From Flavobacterium sp. 1355 (lineage in GTDB: Bacteria > Bacteroidota > Bacteroidia > Flavobacteriales > Flavobacteriaceae): 64,000 nucleotides of DNA. The first letter of the stretch is position 1. Each line of letters begins with the position of its first letter. The notes beneath the pieces are model-generated. The model was not told where the DNA came from. It saw only the letters and a program-made list of their open reading frames with translations, and made no database searches. A program made the position numbers and the translations under genes. The stretch lies in NCBI RefSeq assembly GCF_017833415.1, contig NZ_JAFICC010000016.1, positions 51,749-115,748 on the forward strand, read 5' to 3'. Below, in pieces: positions 26,155-35,095 of this stretch.

Positions 26155-27658
26155 AATAGCGTACTAATATTTGGTTATCCAGACGATTAATCTCAATTTG
26201 ATTTGAAATCATGTCATTGGTAAAATAATTAAATCTGTCAAATTGATAATTATAGAATTTCAACCCGGGTGCCTTTCGGTTTACGTCATTAAAAGTCACT
26301 CCGAAACCGTTTACTGCAATCGTATATCCCCATTCTCCAAAAGACGGAACATAAGCATGATAAGCATCAACTTGCGGAAAAACCTGCATCACTGTTTTAT
26401 TGATACACCAAAATGATTTTGGTGCAAAATAAGGAGAAGTGGTTTGTATCACAACAGCGGCATCTGGTTCTAAAATTGTTTTTATTGTCTGGTAAAAATT
26501 TAATGAATATAACTTTCCTAAACTGTAATTGGACGGGTCCGGAAAATCAATAATCGCAACGTCAAATTTTTCTTTGCAGCTCTTTGCCCAGATATAAGCA
26601 TCTGTATTAATAACAATAACTTTTTTATTATTAAGGGAGTTTTGATTAAATCCTGTCAATATTTTATTGGTCTTAAAAAGCCTGGTCATTCCTTCATCTA
26701 AATCGACTAAAGTTACTTTTTCAACCTCTTTATATTTTAGGATTTCACGCACAGCCAATCCATCTCCTCCACCCAAAACCAAAACACTTTTTGCACTTTT
26801 TGCAATAGACATTACCGGATGCACCAAAGCCTCATGATAACGGTATTCATCGGCTGAACTAAACTGAAGATTGTTGTTTAAATATAGTCTGTAATCGCTT
26901 TTATTATGTGTTAAAACAATACGCTGATAGGGCGTTGAATTGGTATAAATAATATTTTCTCCATATAATTTGCCTTCTGAATAGGATAAAATATTTTCAG
27001 AAAATATAAAAACAACCAAAAGCAGCAAAAATGAAAATATAGCTTTTGTCTTTAAGAAATAACTTCTTTTTAATTGGGATTTTAAAAGAAAACACAAGAC
27101 AATTGCAATACTGATATTAATCATTCCGAAGAATAAGGAAGTTCCCATTATTCCTAGTTTGGGAACTAATATTAAAGGAAAAAGTATGGATGCCAGCAAG
27201 GCTCCGATATAATCAAAAGTAAAAACATTTGAAACCAAATCTTTAAACTCAACCTTGTCCTTTAAAATATTCATTAACAAAGGAATTTCCAGTCCTACCA
27301 AAAAGCCCGTTACAAAAACAAGCAGATATAATATAAACTGAAAAGATGCTACGCTCTCAAACAATAAAAATAAAATTACTGAGCTTAAACCTCCTATTAA
27401 ACCAACCAGAATTTCGATTTCAACGAAAGTATTCAGTAGGTTTTTATTGAAAAATTTAGAAAAAAAAGAGCCTATACCCATCGAAAATAAGTATACACCA
27501 ATTATAAACGAGAATTGTTTTACTGAATCGCCCAGCAAATAACTTGCAAGAGTCCCTGCAACAAGTTCGTAAACAAGTCCGCAGGTTGCAATTACAAATA
27601 CAGCAAAAAGTAAGAGGAATTCAAATCTTAAAAATTTCTTACCCATGAATTGCGGCAC
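26126..27658 (-). CDS. Membrane-anchored spermidine synthase-like protein
   Basis: The first 220 or so residues of this 510-residue protein hold about seven membrane helices (FEFLLLFAVFVIATCGLVYE onward). The rest is a spermidine-synthase-type Rossmann domain, with SVLVLGGGDGLAVREILK near residue 289, VTLVDLDEGMTRLF after it, and DVAIIDFPDPSNYSLGKLYS. The conserved Asp residues for polyamine binding and decarboxylated-SAM use are present by eye. Such fusions place an aminopropyl-transfer domain at the membrane. The neighbouring SpeD homologue could supply decarboxylated SAM. Confidence 0.85.
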   Translation of the reverse strand: MPQFMGKKFLRFEFLLLFAVFVIATCGLVYELVAGTLASYLLGDSVKQFSFIIGVYLFSMGIGSFFSKFFNKNLLNTFVEIEILVGLIGGLSSVILFLLFESVASFQFILYLLVFVTGFLVGLEIPLLMNILKDKVEFKDLVSNVFTFDYIGALLASILFPLILVPKLGIMGTSLFFGMINISIAIVLCFLLKSQLKRSYFLKTKAIFSFLLLLVVFIFSENILSYSEGKLYGENIIYTNSTPYQRIVLTHNKSDYRLYLNNNLQFSSADEYRYHEALVHPVMSIAKSAKSVLVLGGGDGLAVREILKYKEVEKVTLVDLDEGMTRLFKTNKILTGFNQNSLNNKKVIVINTDAYIWAKSCKEKFDVAIIDFPDPSNYSLGKLYSLNFYQTIKTILEPDAAVVIQTTSPYFAPKSFWCINKTVMQVFPQVDAYHAYVPSFGEWGYTIAVNGFGVTFNDVNRKAPGLKFYNYQFDRFNYFTNDMISNQIEINRLDNQILVRYFDEEWGKLQ

Positions 27659-27854
27659 TAATAATCATTGCAATTCCAATGATAAACGCTGCCAAAACAA
27701 TAGCAACTGCAACATTATTTTTTTCTACAACCTCTTTCCAGGTATTTTCCGGTGTAATTTTTTCAATTATAAAATAACCTACTAAAAGAATAACAATTCC
27801 TAAAAAAGAATAAATAATCGAATTGACTATTGGCTGTGCATGTATTAATTCCAT
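27639..27854 (-). CDS. DUF350 family small membrane protein
   Basis: The 71-residue protein has two hydrophobic helices (about 12-30 and 47-69) separated by a charged loop, with the family-like ends NVAVAIVLAAFIIGIAMIIS. DUF350 (YjfL-type) proteins recur beside spermidine-synthase and DUF4178 genes, to my knowledge, and their function is unknown. It overlaps the synthase gene by 20 bases, indicating translational coupling. Confidence 0.8.
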   Translation of the reverse strand: MELIHAQPIVNSIIYSFLGIVILLVGYFIIEKITPENTWKEVVEKNNVAVAIVLAAFIIGIAMIISAAIHG

Positions 27855-27868
27855 ATTTGTTAAATGTT

Positions 27869-28048
27869 TTATTTATGATAAAAGCGGTTATATGACGTGC
27901 GGCTTCCTGCCGAGCTAAATTTTTCTGTAGTTTCACAATCGCAGATTCGGTTTCCTGCCAATGCAAAATAAATATAACACCCAAAGCAAAAGAGACCAAT
28001 TAAGATCGGAGCGAGATTGTTATACATAAAATCTGTAATTTTTTTCAT
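27869..28048 (-). CDS. Small membrane protein of the polyamine-like module (59 residues)
   Basis: The start at 28048 gives MKKITDFMYNNLAPILIGLF as the N-terminus; an upstream ATG at 28102 lies inside the preceding gene and is unlikely. One or two membrane helices (about 10-30) are followed by a short polar tail with GNRICDCETTEKF, which has a CxC pair. It lies 4 bases after the DUF4178 stop codon and 14 bases before the DUF350 gene. No family is recognised. Confidence 0.68.
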   Translation of the reverse strand: MKKITDFMYNNLAPILIGLFCFGCYIYFALAGNRICDCETTEKFSSAGSRTSYNRFYHK

Positions 28049-28052
28049 TCTT

Positions 28053-29285
28053 TTATTCGTTAAAAGGAGAATATGAACTGTCTGACCATCTGTCTTTTTC
28101 AAAAGTGCTTTTAAAAAATCTTATAACACAAAATACAACAACCATAAAAATAACAACCAGCCAGACATTTCGGTCAGAAGGCTGATTCCAAACTACATTT
28201 ACTTTCAATCTATCATTATTAATATCTTCAGGAGCTTTTAGCGGCGTTATCAAAAGATGGTATTTTCCAGCTTTTACTCCACAAATATTAAATTCCTCAG
28301 ACTGATTGCCTTCTGTCCATGATTCGCCGTCAGAGTAACCATGATAATATTCTATATCCTTATTGGTATAAATTTCATCACCGTTATCTTCATTTACCAA
28401 TGCAATATTTACATTGGCCCATGAATTATCTACATCTGTTGAAACACTAATTGTCATTGGAGCCGATGCCCCATTTAGAATAAAAGAATCGCTTGTAATT
28501 TCTTTATTATCAAATTCACTATATCTTATTTCTTTATAAAACACATTTTGTTCGGCCTGATTTTTATAAATGTACCAGTTTGCTGTAATAATCAACAATG
28601 CAAAAATGCAAAAAATGACAGCCGTATTGGTAATATCAAATTTATAAGGCTGAATCATATTTACACCGTTCTGATAAGGCAGTGTTATATTTGGAAAAGC
28701 TTTTTTTATTTCACTCTTTTTAATGTATTCTCCATAAAAAGCTGTTTCAACGCCATCCATTCTTTCAACTGAAATAATAAAAGGCGGTCTTATATATTCA
28801 ACAAGGTGAATCAATTTATTTTGAGGAAGCTGAAAATCAAAAAATCCCTGGGCATTTACAATTTCAGCATCTGAATATTCAAAAATATTATATTCTTTGT
28901 TTTCATATTCCAGAATCAAAGGATGTTTTTTTACTTCAAAAGTTACATCCATTTCCGTCAGCAGCATCCAGTGCCCATTCGAAAGAGAAAGATAAATAAA
29001 CTCTCCAGCCTCATTTTGCAGAATAAACTCCGTCCAGGAATAATCAGGATGAACATTTTTTCTCAAAATTCCGGTGATTTTATATTCGCTCCCTTTCAAA
29101 AAACCAACCTCGCCAATATGCAGCGGATAATCATCCGGCATCTTTTTATACTGAGATTTTCTACGAAATTTACCTTCATCGTCAAGAGCATATAAGCTAT
29201 GACATTTCGGACAGACAAAATTCACAACATCAAAACCAACTTCTAATTCGGTTACGGTATCACAGCTGTAACAGGGAATCTTCAT
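28053..29285 (-). CDS. DUF4178 domain protein with N-terminal zinc ribbon
   Basis: The 410-residue protein starts with a zinc ribbon (IPCYSCDTVTELE and FVCPKCHSLYAL, two CxxC knuckles). A DUF4178 beta-rich unit follows at about 50-120 (YKITGILRKNVHPDYSWTEF). A membrane helix lies near residue 225 (TAVIFCIFALLIITANWYIY), an extracytoplasmic beta region follows, and a second helix is near the C-terminus (NVWLVVIFMVVVFCVIRFF). DUF4178 is linked in known genomes with DUF350, SpeD and spermidine-synthase-like genes. The gene begins three bases after the speD-like stop codon. Confidence 0.8.
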   Translation of the reverse strand: MKIPCYSCDTVTELEVGFDVVNFVCPKCHSLYALDDEGKFRRKSQYKKMPDDYPLHIGEVGFLKGSEYKITGILRKNVHPDYSWTEFILQNEAGEFIYLSLSNGHWMLLTEMDVTFEVKKHPLILEYENKEYNIFEYSDAEIVNAQGFFDFQLPQNKLIHLVEYIRPPFIISVERMDGVETAFYGEYIKKSEIKKAFPNITLPYQNGVNMIQPYKFDITNTAVIFCIFALLIITANWYIYKNQAEQNVFYKEIRYSEFDNKEITSDSFILNGASAPMTISVSTDVDNSWANVNIALVNEDNGDEIYTNKDIEYYHGYSDGESWTEGNQSEEFNICGVKAGKYHLLITPLKAPEDINNDRLKVNVVWNQPSDRNVWLVVIFMVVVFCVIRFFKSTFEKDRWSDSSYSPFNE

Positions 29286-29288
29286 CTT

Positions 29289-29654
29289 TTATCGGTTAAT
29301 TTCAAAATCCTTAATAATTTCTGCATCAAAATAAGCAATATAATCAGCCATAACATCGCGCACTTTTTGTGAATTATCCTGCAGATAATTGCACAAATAA
29401 ACATCCAAAGTTAGCTGATTGTATTCTGGCCAGGTGTGTATACAAATATGCGATTCTTTGAGGCAGAATGAAATAGTAAAACTATTGTTTTCAAAATCAT
29501 GTACAACTACTCCAACCTTCTCAAGTTCATATTTATTTAAAATGGAATTGGTAATATCAACAAAACCCTGACTATCTGTAAGTTTAGTGATTTTATCAAC
29601 ATGTAAAGTAACCAGTTTATGCAATCCTGGCGAATAAGGCGGTAAATCCATCAA
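29289..29654 (-). CDS. S-adenosylmethionine decarboxylase-like protein (SpeD type)
   Basis: The 121-residue protein carries KESHICIHTWPEYNQLTLDV near residues 66-85. The ESHISIHTWPE-like motif holds the Ser that becomes the pyruvoyl cofactor after self-cleavage, and the His residues needed for processing. The length fits the prokaryotic class. It would make decarboxylated SAM for the aminopropyl-transfer domain encoded four genes downstream. It is the first gene of the module; the gap upstream is 139 bases. Confidence 0.88.
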   Translation of the reverse strand: MMDLPPYSPGLHKLVTLHVDKITKLTDSQGFVDITNSILNKYELEKVGVVVHDFENNSFTISFCLKESHICIHTWPEYNQLTLDVYLCNYLQDNSQKVRDVMADYIAYFDAEIIKDFEINR

Positions 29655-29793
29655 ATTTTTTGTATAACACAGAGGCCAAATATATAATAATTTCTGTAAT
29701 AAAATAATCTTAAGAATGGCATTTTAAGCGTAACTTTTCAGAGCTATGTATTTGCTTCTTTATATGCTTTGAGCGGCAAAAATCATTTCGTTT

Positions 29794-30138
29794 TTATTTA
29801 TAATTCTCAAAATCAACTTCTCCTTTCTCAAACAATTCAGCCTTTTCTAAAATCGAATTAATCTGAACCAGACCATCCTGATTATTCTCAGCCATTATAA
29901 ATGCAAAACCCCAAATATCTTTAGAAACAGTAAATTTTCCAACTTCAGAATCATATGTCATCAGAACCTCATCGTTCATCCACAAATCAAGGATATCAAT
30001 CATTTTTGGATTTATTTCGCTGATTGCATTGATAAAATCAGAAAGGAATGTTTCGTTTTCAGCCCCGCTAAAAATATCTATTAAAAGCTCTTTCGATTGA
30101 TAACCCGGACGAAAGTAATATCTGTAAAAATTATCCAT
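29794..30138 (-). CDS. Hypothetical cytoplasmic protein
   Basis: The 114-residue acidic protein starts MDNFYRYYFRPGYQSKELL. It has no signal peptide or membrane helix and shows no motif I recognise. Its ATG overlaps the stop codon of the upstream lipoprotein gene by one base (TAATG), so the two are translationally coupled and probably function together. Confidence 0.65.
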   Translation of the reverse strand: MDNFYRYYFRPGYQSKELLIDIFSGAENETFLSDFINAISEINPKMIDILDLWMNDEVLMTYDSEVGKFTVSKDIWGFAFIMAENNQDGLVQINSILEKAELFEKGEVDFENYK

Positions 30139-30716
30139 TATTCTTGTATCCTTTTATAATGATAACCCAAATTATAAGAAGATCCGGCTCCAATAATAAG
30201 TAAAAGTGCACCCGAATTATCGTAGGCATAATTTACCATAAGACCATTATTTTTTGACAGTCCAATTCTGGTTTTGTGATGCGTATAGCCTCCGGCAAGA
30301 TATGGAATCCCGTTGCGTTTCAGGAATTTGTTGTCAAGATAAAAAAGCCCACTTCTTAATTTTCCGCCCAAATCAACACTGTCGATTTTCACATTATTCT
30401 TTTGGGTTATAAACCTTATTCTGTTTATGTCTATTATTTTTACAGTAACCGAATATTTATCGGAATAATCATATTTTTTATCTTTAGTTGAAACAAAATA
30501 ATTGAGATTGAATGTTTTTTTAGAATCTTCAGAAGTGATTGACTGTGGCTGTCCTTTTTTGTCATATTCCAAATCCGGAAATAACTCATAAGTTCCTTCT
30601 AATTCTTTTAAATCATTTTCTTTTAAAGAAACTTTGTCTTGCCTGATCATTCTGTCTGAAAATGAGGCGCAGGAGGTCAGGACTAAAAAATATAAGAAGA
30701 AAAGAATTGATTTCAT
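30138..30716 (-). CDS. Hypothetical lipoprotein
   Basis: The 192-residue protein has a lipobox (YFLVLTSCASF), so it is likely exported and lipid-anchored. The mature part starts charged and then looks beta-rich, with GYTHHKTRIGLSKNNGLMVN near residue 145. No family is recognised. It is coupled to the small acidic protein gene downstream. Confidence 0.7.
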   Translation of the reverse strand: MKSILFFLYFLVLTSCASFSDRMIRQDKVSLKENDLKELEGTYELFPDLEYDKKGQPQSITSEDSKKTFNLNYFVSTKDKKYDYSDKYSVTVKIIDINRIRFITQKNNVKIDSVDLGGKLRSGLFYLDNKFLKRNGIPYLAGGYTHHKTRIGLSKNNGLMVNYAYDNSGALLLIIGAGSSYNLGYHYKRIQE

Positions 30717-30820
30717 AACAATCTGATTTATATCTAAAGTATGGTTTAATTTTTACACTTATAGATTTGATTGATTTTAATTGTTTTTAATAAATTTTCT
30801 CTTATTTCACAACCTTAATT

Positions 30821-31330
30821 TTATTCGGTTTGCCCATGAATATAGATATAATCTAATTTTCCTGAACCATTGTCAAAGAAATTAATTTCTTTGATATTTT
30901 CTATATTCTTCCATCTTATAACATTTCTAGGACTATTAAAATCCGGTTCTGTCAATTTTAACCCTAATAACTCAATTCCCTCAACACTAGTGTCGAACTC
31001 AGAGACATTATAAATTGTAATCCAGTCAGCTTTATCATTAATAAAAACGACTTCATATTTACTTTTTTTATAAATCAATTTATCACAACCTTTATCTTCA
31101 CAAGGAGTATCTGATGGCCTTATTTTTTCTTCATTTTCAGCTTTACCCAAAACTTTTTCAACTTGAGTCTTATTTTTCCCAACAATACTTAAAATATTTA
31201 TTATGAGTTCTTTTTTTACGGGGTCTTCTGCATTCTCCTTTAAAGGAGTATCATTAATTTGAACTTTTTTAGAGTTATCACAAGATGAAAATATTAATAG
31301 TAACAATAGAAAGGAGATAGATTTTTTCAT
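30821..31330 (-). CDS. Hypothetical lipoprotein
   Basis: The 169-residue protein has a signal with the lipobox LIFSSCDNS. Residues 50 to 100 include IVGKNKTQVEKVLGKAENEE and a charged DTPCEDKGCDK segment, a pattern loosely like SmpA/OmlA-type or DUF lipoproteins that start a beta fold with KTxxxVxxxLG. The assignment is weak. The gene is monocistronic, upstream of the 30716 gene by about 100 bases. Confidence 0.65.
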   Translation of the reverse strand: MKKSISFLLLLLIFSSCDNSKKVQINDTPLKENAEDPVKKELIINILSIVGKNKTQVEKVLGKAENEEKIRPSDTPCEDKGCDKLIYKKSKYEVVFINDKADWITIYNVSEFDTSVEGIELLGLKLTEPDFNSPRNVIRWKNIENIKEINFFDNGSGKLDYIYIHGQTE

Positions 31331-31481
31331 TTTATACGTTTTTTATGTTTATAGAATTCAAATTTACTATTACAGTAAATATTATTTTATGGTAATCCAT
31401 AATTCTGAAAATAAGAATGTAATTTATAGCTCTTATTCAAATACTAATTAAGTATAAACGCTTGTTTTAAATTGTGATAAA

Positions 31482-31519
31482 AAAAACCGCAACTTCATAA
31501 ACATGAAATTGCGGTTTTT
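31482..31519 (-). terminator. Terminator downstream of tRNA-Ser
   Basis: A 16-bp stem with one mismatch (31482-31498 and 31503-31519), four-base loop and A/T tails sits right after the tRNA 3' end, reading leftward. It also suits the end of any rightward transcript. Confidence 0.8.
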
Positions 31520-31526
31520 AAATACG

Positions 31527-31613
31527 CAGAAAGGAAGGGATTCGAACCCTCGATACAGTTACCCATATACTAGCTTTCCAGGCTAGCTCCTTCAACCACT
31601 CGGACACCTTTCT
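31527..31613 (-). tRNA. tRNA-Ser (anticodon GGA)
   Basis: Read on the minus strand, the acceptor arm AGAAAGG pairs with CCTTTCT. The anticodon stem CTAGC/GCTAG encloses the loop CTGGAAA, giving anticodon GGA for UCC/UCU serine codons. A long variable arm (typical of tRNA-Ser) and a T-loop TTCGAAT in the stem GAGGG/CCCTT follow. The 87-base length fits a class II tRNA. The 3' CCA is not encoded, as is common in this phylum. Confidence 0.93.
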
Positions 31614-31757
31614 ATTTTGGTTTGCAAAGAACACAAAAAAAACTGAGTTAGAAAATATTTTTTGCCACGAATTTCACTAATTCTTCACTAATTTTCTTAT
31701 TCTCAAAAAAAAATCTGTAATTCGGGTGAATTTGAGCAATTTGTGAGACCTTACTTT

Positions 31758-32633
31758 TTACATACTTTTTCTAAATTCTTCCATAAATAGCTTTACAGCT
31801 TTCTTTTGGTAGGCTCCTTCTATTGTTAACATAAATGAATCCCTTTGCGTGGTAACTCCCGTAATATTTATTGCCTTTATATTATTCCAGCCTTGTAAAG
31901 CTTTCTCAGTTACAATTGTAGCCCAATAATCACTGTCGTCTACCAATCGCAACAAAGCATGAACCGCATTTAATTCGATAGAAACTTTGGGTTTCATATT
32001 ATTTTTCAAAAACAATTCATCTAAAAATTCTCTCGAATTAAATCCTTTTACAGGCAATATAAGCGGAAGATCTTCAATTTTTTTAAAAGAAATCTTATCC
32101 AAAGCAGATAAAGAGTGCTTTTTTGATACAGCGAGAACTAATTTTGAAGTAAACAATGGCACTTTTTGAAATGGAAGCTCAATTTCGTTGGATGAAATGA
32201 CCAAAACAAGATCTAATTCGTTGTTTAATAATTTTTGTTCCAAAGGTTCGGTCGTACCATATTCGACAACAATTTTTAAATGTGGATATATTTTTGCAAA
32301 CAAATTTACTACCGGCAAAACCAAAAGTCCAAAAATATAAGTAACCCCAATTCGCAATTCACCGCCAATCATTTCGTTCAAATCATCAATCGCCTGTTTG
32401 CCGCTTTGCACATTTTCAATAATTTGTTTGGCATGAATCAGAAAAACAGAACCGGCTTCTGTGAGCTGCACTTTTTTTCCAATCCTTACAAACAAAGGCA
32501 TTCCGAGTTCTTCCTCCAGTTTTTTTATTTGCTGCGAAAGTCCGGACTGAGTTACAAAACATAATTCGGCAGCTTTTGTAAAATGCAATACCTCAGCAGT
32601 TTTGATAAAATATTCGAGTTGATAAATTTCCAT
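31758..32633 (-). CDS. LysR-family transcriptional regulator
   Basis: The 291-residue protein has the LysR winged HTH at 1-60 (HFTKAAELCFVTQSGLSQQI, then KLEEELGMPLF) and an effector-binding domain after residue 90 of the periplasmic-binding fold. It is divergent from an MFS transporter gene across a 90-base gap, the classic arrangement for control of the neighbour. The effector is not known. Confidence 0.93.
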   Translation of the reverse strand: MEIYQLEYFIKTAEVLHFTKAAELCFVTQSGLSQQIKKLEEELGMPLFVRIGKKVQLTEAGSVFLIHAKQIIENVQSGKQAIDDLNEMIGGELRIGVTYIFGLLVLPVVNLFAKIYPHLKIVVEYGTTEPLEQKLLNNELDLVLVISSNEIELPFQKVPLFTSKLVLAVSKKHSLSALDKISFKKIEDLPLILPVKGFNSREFLDELFLKNNMKPKVSIELNAVHALLRLVDDSDYWATIVTEKALQGWNNIKAINITGVTTQRDSFMLTIEGAYQKKAVKLFMEEFRKSM

Positions 32634-32723
32634 ATCGATAAGTTTTAATACTCATTATCAGTAAAATTATTAATTTTTCTAATGAAATCATAATTCCGAC
32701 CTTTGTATTAAATATTTAAGGTT

Positions 32724-33965
32724 ATGTTTAAAGCGTTAAAATCAAAAAACTTCAAGCTCTTTTTTTATGGTCAGTCTGTGTCGGTTATTGGTACCTGGAT
32801 GCAGAAAACGGCCGTAAGCTGGATGGTTTATAGTATCACCGGCTCTGTATTTTTACTGGGATTGGCGACTTTTTTAAGTATGATTCCGTCGTTATTTTTA
32901 GCGCCTTTGGCCGGAAGTATAATCGGGCGTTACGACAGACACCGTGCCATGATGGTTTTGCAGTCTCTTGCCATGCTGCAGGCGGGTGCTTTGGCTCTGC
33001 TGATTTATCTCAAAATATACAATATCAACTTTATTCTGGCATTAAGCTTAATTCAGGGAATTATCAATGCTTTTGACATGACCTGCCGCCAAACCATGAT
33101 GATCGATATTGTTAATGATAAGGAAGATCTGCCAAATGCTGTCGCACTAAACTCAACGTTAAATAATTTTGCCCGAATTGCCGGTCCTGCTCTGGCCGGA
33201 ATTATTCTGCATCAATATGGAGAGGACATTTGTTTTATTGGCAATTTCCTTAGCTATATTCCTGTGCTGGTTTCATTATTAATGATGAAAATTACTCCGC
33301 ATATCAAGGCAAAAGATAAATTTAAAATGCTCGAAGATTTTATTGAAGGTTTTGATTATGTGAAAAAAGAAGCCGAAATGGCCAAAATGCTTTTGATGCT
33401 TATGTGCAGCAGTTTATTTGTAATCTCATTTAATACTTTAATGCCTGTCTTTGCAAAAGATATTTTTAGCGGAAACGCCCAGACTTTTAGCTGGTTTGAA
33501 AGCGCTGCAGGAATTGGTTCTATTTTATCAGCAATTTATCTGGCTAATCTTAAAAGAGCTGATAATATGGGCAAAATAATGATTGCTGCAAGTTTATTAC
33601 TGGGTTTTAGCATAATTATATTAGCATACTCAAATAGCCTCACGGTCGCACTTATTTGCATGGCTTTGAGTGGCGTAGGAATGATGGCACAAACCTCATC
33701 GATAAACATTTATATTCAGACTCAAAGTGCTGTAAATATGCGATCAAGAAGCATAAGTTATTATTTAATGGCTTATCAGGGAATGATTCCTGTGGGAAGT
33801 TTAATTATAGGATATATTTCTAATTCGCTTGGCGTAAGAACAACTGTTGCAATTCAGGGAATTATTTGTATTATTTCGGTGATAGTATATGTTTATTACA
33901 AAAGACATAGTCATGAAGAAGAATTGGAGACTTGCACAATTGAGTACAAAAATCCTAAAATTTAA
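32724..33965 (+). CDS. MFS transporter (MFS_3 / EntS-like exporter)
   Basis: The 413-residue protein has about 12 membrane helices. It starts FKLFFYGQSVSVIGTWMQ, has the loop motif GRYDRHRAMM between helices 2 and 3, and NDKEDLPNAVALNSTLNN near residue 135. That last pattern is typical of the MFS_3 drug/siderophore exporter group. Divergent LysR control suggests inducible efflux. Substrate unknown. Confidence 0.88.
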   Translation: MFKALKSKNFKLFFYGQSVSVIGTWMQKTAVSWMVYSITGSVFLLGLATFLSMIPSLFLAPLAGSIIGRYDRHRAMMVLQSLAMLQAGALALLIYLKIYNINFILALSLIQGIINAFDMTCRQTMMIDIVNDKEDLPNAVALNSTLNNFARIAGPALAGIILHQYGEDICFIGNFLSYIPVLVSLLMMKITPHIKAKDKFKMLEDFIEGFDYVKKEAEMAKMLLMLMCSSLFVISFNTLMPVFAKDIFSGNAQTFSWFESAAGIGSILSAIYLANLKRADNMGKIMIAASLLLGFSIIILAYSNSLTVALICMALSGVGMMAQTSSINIYIQTQSAVNMRSRSISYYLMAYQGMIPVGSLIIGYISNSLGVRTTVAIQGIICIISVIVYVYYKRHSHEEELETCTIEYKNPKI

Positions 33966-34063
33966 ATTCCAAATTCCAATTATCCGTAATCTTGTCATCC
34001 TGACAAAACTGCGTCTCTTTTGCTTTTCAAAATGACCTTATATTACTTATCTGGTGGAAAAAC

Positions 34064-35095
34064 TTATAATGAAATTTCTCCACGCAAAGCCGTTTCAAAA
34101 ACATCTTTGAATTCGTTTTGCGGAATATTATGCCCTAGCAGATACATTAATTTAGTAATTGCGGCTTCTGTAGTAATATCTTTGCCAGAAATAACTCCTA
34201 GTGATTTTAAGGCTGTACTGGTTTCGTATTGACCCATATTGACACTACCGCCGGAACATTGTGTTACATTTACAATGTGCAGGCCTGATTGGATTGCTTT
34301 TTCAATTAATTTTAAAAACCAATCTTCGGTTGGGGCATTTCCTGATCCGTAAGTTTCCAGAATAATCCCTCGCAAACCTTGGGTTGACAAGATCGAAGCC
34401 AACACAATTTCGCTCATTCCCGGAAACATTTTTATAATCGCTACCTGATTATCCAGGTTTTTATGAACAATTAGTTTAGCGTCTTTTTTTATTGGAAGAA
34501 ATAAATGCGAATTGAGTTTCAAGTGTACACCAGATTCTACCAATTCAGGATAATTTGGTGCGGTAAAAGCTCTAAAATGTTCTGCATTTACTTTTGAAGT
34601 CCGGTTTCCACGGTATAATTTATATTCAAAATATAGACAAACTTCATGAATTACGGGTTTTCCGTCTTCCTGAAGCGAAGCAATCTGAATAGCGGTAATA
34701 AGATTTTCTTTTGCATCGGTACGCAAATCACCAATTGGCAATTGTGATCCTGTAAACACAACCGGTTTGGCCAAATTCTCCAACATAAAGCTCAATGCAG
34801 ATGCCGAATAAGACATTGTATCTGATCCGTGTAAAACCACAAATCCGTCAAAATCGCTATAATTTTCCTCGATAATAGTGGCAATCTTTGTCCACATTTC
34901 GGGATTCATGTTTGAGGAATCAATTGGATTTTCAAATGAAACAGTTTCTATTTCGCAATCCAATTGTTTTAGTTCAGGAATCTTTTGCAATAATTTGCTA
35001 AAGTTGAATGCCTTAAGCGCGCCGGTCTCAAAATCTTTGCTCATACCGATGGTTCCTCCGGTATAAATCAACAATATTTTAGGCTTAGACGACAT
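34064..35095 (-). CDS. ansA: Type I (cytoplasmic) L-asparaginase
   Basis: The 343-residue enzyme hydrolyses asparagine to aspartate and ammonia. The N-terminal active-site loop KILLIYTGGTIGMSKDFETG and the second motif GFVVLHGSDTMSYSASALSF near residue 85 hold the catalytic Thr residues and the Asp. There is no signal peptide, fitting the cytoplasmic AnsA type. Its start overlaps the acyltransferase gene by 11 bases, so the two are co-expressed. Confidence 0.93.
   Translation of the reverse strand: MSSKPKILLIYTGGTIGMSKDFETGALKAFNFSKLLQKIPELKQLDCEIETVSFENPIDSSNMNPEMWTKIATIIEENYSDFDGFVVLHGSDTMSYSASALSFMLENLAKPVVFTGSQLPIGDLRTDAKENLITAIQIASLQEDGKPVIHEVCLYFEYKLYRGNRTSKVNAEHFRAFTAPNYPELVESGVHLKLNSHLFLPIKKDAKLIVHKNLDNQVAIIKMFPGMSEIVLASILSTQGLRGIILETYGSGNAPTEDWFLKLIEKAIQSGLHIVNVTQCSGGSVNMGQYETSTALKSLGVISGKDITTEAAITKLMYLLGHNIPQNEFKDVFETALRGEISL

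Noticed and set aside
23529..29654. Ordinary cytoplasmic spermidine biosynthesis operon
   Set aside because: The synthase is fused to seven membrane helices, and the DUF350, DUF4178 and Tat-exported partners do not belong to standard spermidine synthesis.
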